From: Spirochaetes bacterium ADurb.Bin133
GTDB lineage: Bacteria; Spirochaetota; GWE2-31-10; MWDO01
DNA length: 48,904 bases
Reading direction: 5' to 3'
NCBI GenBank assembly: GCA_002070605.1
Contig: MWDO01000021.1
Span: 1-48,904, forward strand
Position numbers and translations under genes: made by a program. Of this stretch, positions 7,686 to 15,160 are shown piece after piece; position 1 is the stretch's first letter; each line of letters begins with the position of its first letter. The notes under the pieces are model-generated. The model saw only the letters and a program-made list of their open reading frames with translations, was not told the origin of the DNA and ran no database searches.

Positions 7686-9203
7686 ATGAATAGAATTAAT
7701 AGAATAATAACATTGAAAACTATTTTAACGGCTTTTATTATATTCTCGACAATCGCGCTTTTTCCCAATGAAAACAAGCGGATCGGCGTATATCCTTTCA
7801 TATATATACCGGGAATGTTTGATAACGGCGATCTTCTGAACAAGGATAATCAACTTGTCGTTACGCTAAATAACGAAAACGGCTTTTATTTTAAAAATTA
7901 TTTTTCAAACGATACCGGCGATACGCGACGGTACGGCGAGTATAAGATCGATTGTTCGTCGAATATCGTCGATTCAAAATACGAGAGATTATCCGTCGCG
8001 AATCTTATCGGACCGACGAGAACTAATATCTCTCTCGACTTGATGAGCGATCGCCTTTTCGCCTTCATACGAGGACGAGCGCCGAAATTCCGGTCTTACA
8101 ATGCTCTAATAAATTATAAAGGTAACGATTACGGCGGTTTTTTTGAGATTAATGGAGAGAAAATCTATTTTAAAGGTCTTATCGAAGAAATCTGGGCAAA
8201 ATACGGCAAAAAGGTCTATTACAGAGTTAAGAATAATCGTAACGAGGTTGTTTTAGAACCCAAAAAAGACTCGGCGTTTTACTTAAATGAAAATTACTAT
8301 TTTGAGGACTATAAAGAGATCAAATTTAACGTCGTCGCTCATTCAAGCGGCGGGCTTGCGATCCGGAAATATCTCGGATTATGCGAAAAAGAAAACGCCG
8401 TTATTCATATCAATAGCGTAATCAATCTTAGCGTACCTCAAAAAGGCGCAAGAATGTTATACGATCTAAAAGGCGGTTTTTACAATCTCATAGACGAAAC
8501 TATAAAACGTTTTTACCAAAATATTGATAACGGCGAAATAACTTTTAACGGCAAAGAGGGCGAATTAACTTTCAGTTATAAAGAGTTAGACGAAGAGACT
8601 AATATTAATTGGTTAAAGGGTAATTCCGGTAGAGCCAAATTTCTTAAAGGCGCTATAAGGGATTATATATTATACTTTATTCCGTTCGACGGGCTAAATA
8701 ACTATCTTGGAACCGACCCGGCTTTGTGGGATTTACACCCGTCGCATGCCTTTATAAGAACTTTGAACAAAACGGGAATTCCCAATTCGATTATTCTAAT
8801 AAACTACATGGTTGAAAACGCTTATTCGCCGGCGTTCAAGAATATAGGACAATTTTTGAGACTCGGCAAAAACGACGGCGTAGTCGATATAAACGATACT
8901 TATTTAGACAACGTCCCAAATTTTACAGAACTAAACATAAAAAACGTAACCGTAGAGAAGGCGAATCATATACCGATGCCGTATATAAAACCGCTATTCG
9001 AACTAAGAGAAACCGTTACAAAAAACTACCCGTTTTTGAAGATATTATGCAAAAAGGCAAAAAATAGAGAGGACGGCATCGACAAAGTCCAGGCGGTAAT
9101 ATCGGTAGTTATGAAAGAGATGGGGCTCGAGCTAGACCATTTCTTAAAACATGAGAACTACTCCGTTATAGATTATTTTGCAGACAATCCCGTCGGTTTT
9201 TAG
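7686..9203 (+). CDS. Exported alpha/beta-hydrolase, probable lipase/acylhydrolase
   Basis: 505 aa. The N-terminus (about 1-27) is a hydrophobic signal sequence. YPFIYIPGMFDNG near residue 35 fits the oxyanion-hole strand of lipases. NVVAHSSGGLAIRKYLG is a nucleophile elbow with Ser220, followed by an NLSVPQKGA segment like the T-P-H-x-G region of triacylglycerol lipases. KNDGVVD (Asp397) and ANHIPMP (His428) are in the right order to complete the triad. The insert between residues about 60 and 210 is unassigned. Its substrate is unknown; a lipid or acylated polymer in the envelope or outside is likely. The last 4 bp overlap the end of the convergent gene at 9200. Confidence 0.75.
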   Translation: MNRINRIITLKTILTAFIIFSTIALFPNENKRIGVYPFIYIPGMFDNGDLLNKDNQLVVTLNNENGFYFKNYFSNDTGDTRRYGEYKIDCSSNIVDSKYERLSVANLIGPTRTNISLDLMSDRLFAFIRGRAPKFRSYNALINYKGNDYGGFFEINGEKIYFKGLIEEIWAKYGKKVYYRVKNNRNEVVLEPKKDSAFYLNENYYFEDYKEIKFNVVAHSSGGLAIRKYLGLCEKENAVIHINSVINLSVPQKGARMLYDLKGGFYNLIDETIKRFYQNIDNGEITFNGKEGELTFSYKELDEETNINWLKGNSGRAKFLKGAIRDYILYFIPFDGLNNYLGTDPALWDLHPSHAFIRTLNKTGIPNSIILINYMVENAYSPAFKNIGQFLRLGKNDGVVDINDTYLDNVPNFTELNIKNVTVEKANHIPMPYIKPLFELRETVTKNYPFLKILCKKAKNREDGIDKVQAVISVVMKEMGLELDHFLKHENYSVIDYFADNPVGF

Positions 9204-10192
9204 ATAAAATCGCTATCTATTTTATGATTATCCCCTTTTTCTTCGGTAGTCGAGGTTTTTGTATTTTTAGTCGACTTTCTCTTTTTTGGCGTAGAAGGCG
9301 GCTCTTCGTCTTTTACGCTGTTCCGCGTATCGGTTGGCTCTTCTTTATCTTCGTAGAAAGTTTCTTCGTTTTTACAACAGCCCGAATATTTTTTCAGTTC
9401 GTTTATCAGCTCCTCTTTTTTAGCCAAAATAAAATCTTTTAGTTTAGCAAATTCTATTTTGCCGTCGTCCGCCGCCTTCTCAAATATATCTTTTAACGAA
9501 TCCGCCGACACCGCGCCCTTCTCTTCGGCGTATCTGCGAGCGACTATACCGATCGCGTAACAACCGGCAAAAGCCACCGATGAGTTTATAGCCCACCCTA
9601 AAAAAGGGACAAAGTTGCATAACAATTTTGACGTAAAGCGAAATACAACTCCGGCTCCTAAAGTAGCTCCGGCGGTTTTTAAGAACTCTTTTGCGTCAAA
9701 TTCAAAATCGTACAGACGAAATATCGAGTTAATCATGACGATCTGTAGCGGCGTTAGTATAAAGATGTCCGATACCGGAACAAAAGGTATAAAGCCGACG
9801 GCTCCCGAAATAAGCGAGAAATTTTTGACTATCGTTTCAAATTCGTTAGTTCTGACGGCTTCGTCGTCGTAGATGTCAAAATCGAAGCCCGTTTCAGTCG
9901 ATTTTAGCCCCAATAATTTGGCATATTTTATCATTTTCGCCGAGCTTGCTCCGGCAAACGTATCCATTTCGGATATTGACTTAGCAAGAGCGAAATATTT
10001 TATCCGATCCGGCGAAGAAATATTTTCTATAATTTTACTTAATTTTTCTTCGTCGGCTTCGCCGGCTAATATTTCGTCCAGTTCCGCGTCGGTTGCGATC
10101 TTTAAATTAGTTTTAACATACTCCCTCTGTTTTGCGTTTAAACTTCCGCCAAAAAAAGGATACAATATAACGGTTAAAATATCTTTGTCCAT
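9200..10192 (-). CDS. DUF697-like membrane protein with charged tail
   Basis: 330 aa. Residues about 130-225 match the pattern of the DUF697 family: GFIPFVPVSDIFILTPLQIVMI, then a Gly/Ala-rich GATLGAGVVFR helix, FVPFLGWAINSSVAFAGCYAIG and a short basic stretch. The N-terminal 120 residues are acidic and helical. The C-terminal 70 residues are highly charged and repetitive in Lys, Glu, Thr and Ser, probably disordered. DUF697 domains often accompany GTPases or tellurite/stress membrane proteins, but no GTPase motif is present here. It begins 18 bp downstream of the Clp-like ATPase gene, so the two likely form an operon. Confidence 0.7.
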   Translation of the reverse strand: MDKDILTVILYPFFGGSLNAKQREYVKTNLKIATDAELDEILAGEADEEKLSKIIENISSPDRIKYFALAKSISEMDTFAGASSAKMIKYAKLLGLKSTETGFDFDIYDDEAVRTNEFETIVKNFSLISGAVGFIPFVPVSDIFILTPLQIVMINSIFRLYDFEFDAKEFLKTAGATLGAGVVFRFTSKLLCNFVPFLGWAINSSVAFAGCYAIGIVARRYAEEKGAVSADSLKDIFEKAADDGKIEFAKLKDFILAKKEELINELKKYSGCCKNEETFYEDKEEPTDTRNSVKDEEPPSTPKKRKSTKNTKTSTTEEKGDNHKIDSDFI

Positions 10193-10210
10193 CTTCCGTC
10201 CCCCTTTAAA

Positions 10211-12997
10211 TTAAAATACTTTTACGCCGCCGTTTTCGGCGGTAACGTTTATAATTTTTACGTTTGGTTTCTCAAATAAAAACTTTGATACGGTCGTCAT
10301 AAGTTCTTTCTCAAAAGTCCGCTCGAGATTCCTAACGCCAAATCTCCTATCGTAGCCCGTCTGTAAAATGTGATCTATAAACGTCGTGTCAAATCTGATC
10401 TCTATGCCTCTTTTTTCAAATATTTTTACGGACTTGTTGATTATCAGATTCGTTAAAATATTTTTTGCCACTTTCTCGTCTATATAATTGAAAATAATAA
10501 CCTCGTCGATACGGTTAACAAGTTCGATTGGGAAAATTTCCGTTAATTGTATCTCAGATTTATCGACTTTATTTCCAAAACCGAGCGACGTCTGTTTAAC
10601 TCCGACGGCGTTGCTGGTCATAATTATTGTTACGTTTGAAAAATACGTAGTTCTTCGCTTATTGTCCGTAATTTTACCTTCGTCGAATATCTGAAGAAAT
10701 ATTTTCATAACTTCCGGATGAGCCTTCTCGACTTCGTCCAGCAACAAAACGCACGACGGATTGTTTAATATTTTATCCGCAAAAAACGAGGTCTCCTCGT
10801 GACCGACGTAGCCCGGAGGCGAACCGATCAGTTTGGATACCGAGTGGGGTTCGACAAACTCGGACATATTTAGCGTTATAAGTTTATCTTCGTTGCCGAA
10901 TAAAAATGCGGCTACCATTTTAGCCAAATACGTCTTTCCGACGCCCGTCGGACCCGCGAAGAAAAACACTCCGTCCGGTTGTTCCGGTTTTAGGTCTAAG
11001 CGCTGTTTAGTCATACGTATCATATTTGATATCTTATCGATCGCCTCGTCCTGACCGTAAATCCTCTCTTTCAGATATTTTTCCATTTCCAAAAGACGCT
11101 TGCCTTTATCCTCTTCGGTCTCAATAAATTTCACACCGACAAATTCTCCGACTATGTTCGCTATGGAAGTTTCGTCGACTTCGGTTTTATTATCCAGAGC
11201 GCATCTTGAAAAGGATTTTTCCAAAATATCGATAGCTTTATCCGGAAAAGCTCTATTCTTAATCTCCTCAGCCGATAGGTCGACTATCAACTTCATATTC
11301 TCTTCGGATATCGTTATTTTATAATGTTTCTCCATTTTTGGTTTGAGACCTTTCAGAATCTCGTATGTAGAAAGCGCGTCGAGTTCGTCGATGTCTATCT
11401 TATAAAACCGCCGCTCAAACGCCGGGTCCTTCTGGAAATACTTCTGGTACTCCTCGGTAGTCGTCGCGCCTATGCACCTCAGTTCGCCTCTTGCTAAAGC
11501 CGGCTTGAGTATGTTCGCCGCGTCTAACGAACTATCTGTAGTCTCGCCGGCTCCCAAAACCGTGTGAATTTCATCAATAAACAGGATAATATTGGGATTA
11601 TTGACAGATTCTTCGATAATCTTCGTCAACCGCTTCTCAAAATCGCCTCTATAAGTCGTTCCGGCTATTAATAAGCCCATATTTATCTCGATTATCTCTT
11701 TATCTTTAAAGAAATCGGGAGCGTCCCCTTTTGCGATCTTTTGAGCAAGCCCTTCGACTATCGCGGTTTTTCCGACGCCGGCTTTTCCGACTAAAATGGG
11801 ATTATTCTTCTTTATCTTGTATAAAACTTCAAGAATTGATCTTATCTCCTTATCCCGCCCCTTTACCTCGAATAATTTGCCGTCTTTAGCCATTTTAGTT
11901 ATATTTCTGCCGAATTTCTCGGCATACAACTCTTCCTTTTTCTCAACTTCGTCGGAATTGACGGCGTTATCGCTGTTTGAATGCAATGTAGAAACCGCCG
12001 TTCCTACTCCGAGACTTACGTTTTCGTTGACATGCTTGCATCTGTCTTTATAAGTCGCCGGCTTTAGATCTTTCTCTTTCAAAGGGCGACCGTTTTTTAT
12101 CTCGTCCGCCCGCTCCCTTTCCAACCTCAATTTTTCATCAATAGCCGGCTGATAATTTGGATCGCTTTGAAGAGCTTTCAAATGGGCTTCGTAAGCTTTT
12201 TTATACTCCTCGATTCTGTCAAAAACCAATCCGATATTATAAAGAGAGTATTTATATTCGCTATCAATTTCAAGAGCTTTGGTATAATAATATAGAGAGG
12301 AAAAATAGTCGTTTTCGTCGTAAAATATTATCCCAAGATTATTGTAAGCGGCGTTGTAAGACGGATCGCATTTAAGCGATTTTACCAGAAAAAGCTTTGA
12401 TTTATCGACGTCTCCTCTTTTTTTATATATTTTTGATAAGTTATAATACGGAAATTTGTACATTTCGTTGCTTTTTATAGATCTGACCAGATACTCTTCC
12501 GCTTTATCCAGATCGTCGTTGTCTAAATAATATAGCCCTATCTCGTTCAGAGCGGGGTAGTAATCGTCCTTTATTTTTATAGATTTTAAATACCAATCCA
12601 AAGCTTCAATTTTTTTCGCTTTATCGCTCGGATAAAACTCAAGCAAACTAAGCCCTATGTTGTAATAACTCCAATAATATTGATTGTCAATCTCTATAGC
12701 TTTCTTATAACTTTTTATGGCGGAATCAAAATCCCTCAGATCAAAATATATATTTCCTATATCGTTCCATCCGGTTGCGTTTTCTCCGTTGATGCTAAGA
12801 GCTTTTTCCAAGTATTCGGCCGATTCTTTCAAATTATTTCTTGATTTCTCAATTTTTGATAATTTTTCATAAGATAAATAGTGCTCCTTGTCTTTTTCGA
12901 GAATTTCAAGATAAATTTTTTGAGCGTTATCGTAATCGTTATTGTAAAAAAAATCGTTAGCTTTTTCGTAAAGCGACTGTATATCTTTATCTGACAT
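10211..12997 (-). CDS. TPR-fused ClpA/ClpC-type AAA+ unfoldase
   Basis: 928 aa. Residues about 1-290 are tandem TPR units (repeated A-x-YY-x-KALEID patterns) in place of the usual Clp N-domain. AAA1 has Walker A GKAGVGKT (404-411) and Walker B ILFIDE (471-476). AAA2 has GPTGVGKT (682-689), LLLDE (751-755) and the pore-loop GYVG near 730. No long coiled-coil M-domain separates them, unlike ClpB. In AAA2, S-L-G-F-G at 804-808 sits exactly where ClpA/ClpC carry the IGL/VGF loop that docks on ClpP. I infer a protease unfoldase with TPR-based substrate or adaptor recognition. No clpP or clpS is in the window. Confidence 0.88.
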   Translation of the reverse strand: MSDKDIQSLYEKANDFFYNNDYDNAQKIYLEILEKDKEHYLSYEKLSKIEKSRNNLKESAEYLEKALSINGENATGWNDIGNIYFDLRDFDSAIKSYKKAIEIDNQYYWSYYNIGLSLLEFYPSDKAKKIEALDWYLKSIKIKDDYYPALNEIGLYYLDNDDLDKAEEYLVRSIKSNEMYKFPYYNLSKIYKKRGDVDKSKLFLVKSLKCDPSYNAAYNNLGIIFYDENDYFSSLYYYTKALEIDSEYKYSLYNIGLVFDRIEEYKKAYEAHLKALQSDPNYQPAIDEKLRLERERADEIKNGRPLKEKDLKPATYKDRCKHVNENVSLGVGTAVSTLHSNSDNAVNSDEVEKKEELYAEKFGRNITKMAKDGKLFEVKGRDKEIRSILEVLYKIKKNNPILVGKAGVGKTAIVEGLAQKIAKGDAPDFFKDKEIIEINMGLLIAGTTYRGDFEKRLTKIIEESVNNPNIILFIDEIHTVLGAGETTDSSLDAANILKPALARGELRCIGATTTEEYQKYFQKDPAFERRFYKIDIDELDALSTYEILKGLKPKMEKHYKITISEENMKLIVDLSAEEIKNRAFPDKAIDILEKSFSRCALDNKTEVDETSIANIVGEFVGVKFIETEEDKGKRLLEMEKYLKERIYGQDEAIDKISNMIRMTKQRLDLKPEQPDGVFFFAGPTGVGKTYLAKMVAAFLFGNEDKLITLNMSEFVEPHSVSKLIGSPPGYVGHEETSFFADKILNNPSCVLLLDEVEKAHPEVMKIFLQIFDEGKITDNKRRTTYFSNVTIIMTSNAVGVKQTSLGFGNKVDKSEIQLTEIFPIELVNRIDEVIIFNYIDEKVAKNILTNLIINKSVKIFEKRGIEIRFDTTFIDHILQTGYDRRFGVRNLERTFEKELMTTVSKFLFEKPNVKIINVTAENGGVKVF

Positions 12998-13060
12998 TCT
13001 ATTTCCTTCCGTTTTCCTATATATTAGCGCTAATAAAAATTATTTTCAACAATATTTTAC

Positions 13061-13320
13061 TATATTTGTCAGTTTTTCGGAGGGAAGGAAAATTCGACGC
13101 ATATGCGTCGAATTTATTATCTGGGAACACAGCGCCGCATATAGCTCCATATGTGTCAATTTTCAGCAGGGAGCGGCGCGGCGGATATGTAGCCCATATG
13201 TGTCAAATTTTATCTGGGAGCGACGCGCCGTATATAGCTCCATATGTGTCAATTTTTTTATCGGAGAGCGGCGCGGCGTATAGCTCCATATGTGTCATTT
13301 TTTTTATTCGACGCATATGA
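13061..13320. repeat. Element E4: left TIR end plus tandem ~46-bp CATATG array
   Basis: A left-type end (TATATTTGTCAGTTTTTCGG, 13061-13080) is followed by a perfect 24-bp palindrome centred on GACGCATATGCGTC (13091-13114). Three tandem units then follow, with CATATG at 13148, 13195, 13241 and 13287, a period of 47, 46 and 46 bp. A last module is at 13314. Each unit contains CATATGTGTCAATTTT, a GC-rich GAGCGGCGCGGCG block and GCTCC, which can pair with the GGAGC of the same unit. No matching right end is found. The array runs into the 3' end of the toxin gene. Confidence 0.8.
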
Positions 13321-13635
13321 AGCTTTTAATTTTTTTTTTAATCTCTTACCGACAATTTTATATATTTCTTCTTTATCTCGCTTACCTATACCCCATATCT
13401 CAATAATTTCAAGTAAATGTTCTCTGATTCTATATACAATTCTATACCTTTTTGAATTAAAGTATATCTTATAAAAACCGGTTAGGTCTATATTATATTT
13501 ATTCCCTAATTTTTCGCCTAAATTCGGATTTATCTCTAATTCTTCCAATTTTTTATCGCATAGTATCTTTAAACTACCGTCAAGTTTTTTATAATCTTCC
13601 GCCGCTTCCTTTATGAACTCAATTTTAACGCTCAT
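13258..13635 (-). CDS. RelE/ParE-superfamily toxin, tail altered by repeat
   Basis: 125 aa. IEFIKEAAEDYKKL at the start, LTGFYKIYFNSKRYRIVYRI in the middle and IWGIGKRDKEEIYKIVGKR near the end match RelE/ParE toxins (mRNA interferases or gyrase inhibitors; which one cannot be told). The first 105 residues or so are typical in length. The final ~20 (SYASNKKNDTYG onward) are encoded by element E4 modules, so the native stop codon has been lost and translation now runs into the repeat. The gene overlaps the antitoxin by 11 bp. Activity with the extra tail is unknown. Confidence 0.8.
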   Translation of the reverse strand: MSVKIEFIKEAAEDYKKLDGSLKILCDKKLEELEINPNLGEKLGNKYNIDLTGFYKIYFNSKRYRIVYRIREHLLEIIEIWGIGKRDKEEIYKIVGKRLKKKLKASYASNKKNDTYGAIRRAALR

Positions 13636-13900
13636 TTCTCAAGTCTTCCCACTTAACGTTAGTTTTAGGATTATAATTAGTAATTCTTTTCTCAATAATA
13701 TCATTAATTTCTAATTGCTCGATTATCTCTTCCGCCTTTAATAACATTTCGTATTCGTCTAACGGCAAAATAACAGCTTCCATATTGTTATTTTTTAATA
13801 TGTATAAAGGTTCTCCGCTATTAGAAATATCCCGAATTTGTTTCGTTAACTCTTTTTGAAGTTTTGTTACAGAAATCATCCTTTTAGTTTCTACTAACAT
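13625..13900 (-). CDS. Phd/YefM-family antitoxin
   Basis: 91 aa. ISVTKLQKELTKQIRDISNSGEPLYILKNN and the AVILPLDEYEMLL segment match the Phd/YefM DNA-binding fold, and the acidic C-terminal part would wrap the toxin. It precedes and overlaps the toxin gene, the normal order for this type II pair. A perfect inverted repeat lies 20 bp upstream of its ATG and is the likely site of autorepression. AAGGAG sits before the start codon. Confidence 0.85.
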   Translation of the reverse strand: MLVETKRMISVTKLQKELTKQIRDISNSGEPLYILKNNNMEAVILPLDEYEMLLKAEEIIEQLEINDIIEKRITNYNPKTNVKWEDLRNER

Positions 13901-13920
13901 CGCTTTCTCCTTATAACGCT

Positions 13921-13942
13921 TATTATTATACTTATAATAATA
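13921..13942 (-). promoter_or_regulatory. Perfect inverted repeat, probable operator of the toxin-antitoxin pair
   Basis: TATTATTATA and TATAATAATA are separated by CT, giving a 22-bp perfect dyad. It contains TATAAT-like hexamers, so it can overlap the -10 box. It is placed for autorepression by the antitoxin or the complex. Confidence 0.6.
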
Positions 13943-13997
13943 TGTATAAAATTAGAATTTGTCAAGAGGTATAAGAGCTTATCGAGGAGGACGCGGA

Positions 13998-14066
13998 GGC
14001 TATGAGACCCATATGTGTCAATTTCTATCGGGATGCGCGACGTAACCTCCATATGTGTCATTTTAA
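13998..14066. repeat. Element remnant E5: two CATATG modules, no TIR
   Basis: CATATGTGTCA occurs at 14010 and 14050, separated by a GC-rich spacer of the same kind as in E4. There is no inverted-repeat end on either side. With E4 it brackets the toxin-antitoxin pair. Confidence 0.6.
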
Positions 14067-14134
14067 ATTCAAATTATATTTACAAACCCGAATTTTTATT
14101 ATATTCTGGAATTTATAAAAGGAGATTTATTATT

Positions 14135-14557
14135 ATGAAAGAGAAATTTTTGAACGTATTTTTATTTCTTATTTCTATTACTTTCATAGGACTAGGAATA
14201 ATCTTGATGTTTTTTAGCGATAAAATCTTAATGCTGACGTTCGTTGTAGACGGTATTAATGCTTTTATAGATAACCCCAAAGTAACCGGCTACTTTATGT
14301 CGCTATTCGGATCGATCGTTTTTACATGGGGAATATTTTTCTTCCTTCTTACGGTATTTACCGTTATGGAACTAAAGAACAACAACGTTTACGGGTTTAT
14401 CTTTTGGGGATTCACTTTCTGGATAGCGTCGTCGGGCGTCGTTACTTATCTTCACAAATTCTATTTTATGTTAATAATTCTAGGCGTTTTATACGGAATA
14501 TTATTTCTACCGTACCTTTTTTCGCTCCCGATGAAAGGTTCGTCTACAAAAAATTAG
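14135..14557 (+). CDS. Small four-helix membrane protein, unknown
   Basis: 140 aa from the ATG at 14135, which is preceded by AAAGGAG at good distance. An earlier in-frame GTG at 14015 lies in repeat E5 and has no ribosome site, so I reject it. Four hydrophobic segments are visible: about 7-28, 55-82, 88-108 and 110-130. There is no conserved polar motif that I recognise. It is followed after 9 bp by the DUF2721-type gene, and the two are probably an operon of small inner-membrane proteins. Confidence 0.65.
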   Translation: MKEKFLNVFLFLISITFIGLGIILMFFSDKILMLTFVVDGINAFIDNPKVTGYFMSLFGSIVFTWGIFFFLLTVFTVMELKNNNVYGFIFWGFTFWIASSGVVTYLHKFYFMLIILGVLYGILFLPYLFSLPMKGSSTKN

Positions 14558-14566
14558 GAGAAGTTT

Positions 14567-14974
14567 ATGGAATTCAATCTTACAACCCCGTCGTTATTAT
14601 TCCCGGCAATCTCGCTTCTTATGCTGGCTTTTACAAACAGGTTTATGACCGTCGCCAATCTCGTTAGGGAGCTTCATTCTCAATACAAAGACAAGCCTGA
14701 CGATAAAATACTGACGCAAGTTAAAAACTTAAAGTTAAGATTAAACCTCATTCGAATCATGCAAGCGATAGGAGTGGCAAGTTTATTGTTGTGCGTGGTC
14801 TGTATGTTGGCGTTGTTTAAAAATTACGTCTTTGTTGCGGAGATACTTTTTGCGATCAGTCTCGTACTACTGACCTTATCGCTTGCTCTCTCCATCTGGG
14901 AAATACAAATATCAAACAACGCCTTGAAAGTTATACTCAACGACCTTGCTAGAAAAAAAAAGAAAAAGAGATAA
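14567..14974 (+). CDS. DUF2721-family membrane protein
   Basis: 135 aa. The N-terminal pattern P-S-LLFPAISLLMLAFTNRF then A-NLVREL matches the DUF2721 family of small membrane proteins. Helices lie at about 8-25, 62-86 and 90-118, ending in a lysine-rich tail. Function is unknown in the family. AGGAG precedes the ATG. The stop codon (14972-14974) lies inside the left 9-bp target duplication of element E6, so the insertion left the gene intact. Confidence 0.75.
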   Translation: MEFNLTTPSLLFPAISLLMLAFTNRFMTVANLVRELHSQYKDKPDDKILTQVKNLKLRLNLIRIMQAIGVASLLLCVVCMLALFKNYVFVAEILFAISLVLLTLSLALSIWEIQISNNALKVILNDLARKKKKKR

Positions 14975-14978
14975 CTAT

Positions 14979-15114
14979 GTAACTCGTCGGTTTTTTGGGG
15001 ATTGACATATGTGTCAAAAATAAAAATGGACGCATATGGAGCTATATGCGCCGCGCCGTTCCTCGATAAAAATTGACACATATGCGTCCATTTTCCAAAA
15101 AACCAACGGGATGC
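14979..15114. mobile_element. TIR element E6, short, with perfect 9-bp target duplication
   Basis: The left end is GTAACTCGTCGG (14979-14990) and the right end CCAACGGGATGC (15103-15114). GATAACTAT lies immediately outside both (14970-14978 and 15115-15123). Three CATATG modules are inside, with a GC-rich block between the second and third. There is no ORF of its own. Confidence 0.92.
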
Positions 15115-15160
15115 GATAACTATGTAGAGTATTTAATTTATAAAACCAGGAGAGTAACAG

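Noticed and set aside
13091-13320. CRISPR-like array (regular short repeats)
   Set aside because: The whole ~46-bp unit repeats, including the intervals. There are no unique spacers, no cas genes, and the same unit recurs inside TIR elements.
13066-13474. Small ORFs starting at CATATG with MCQ or MRRI peptides
   Set aside because: They arise because the module contains ATG and repeats in frame. They have no ribosome sites, and the same peptides recur only in repeat regions (also near 20222, 29431, 41909 and 48277).
14015-14134. Upstream GTG start for the small membrane protein
   Set aside because: It lies in repeat E5 with no Shine-Dalgarno, while ATG 14135 has AAAGGAG at correct distance.
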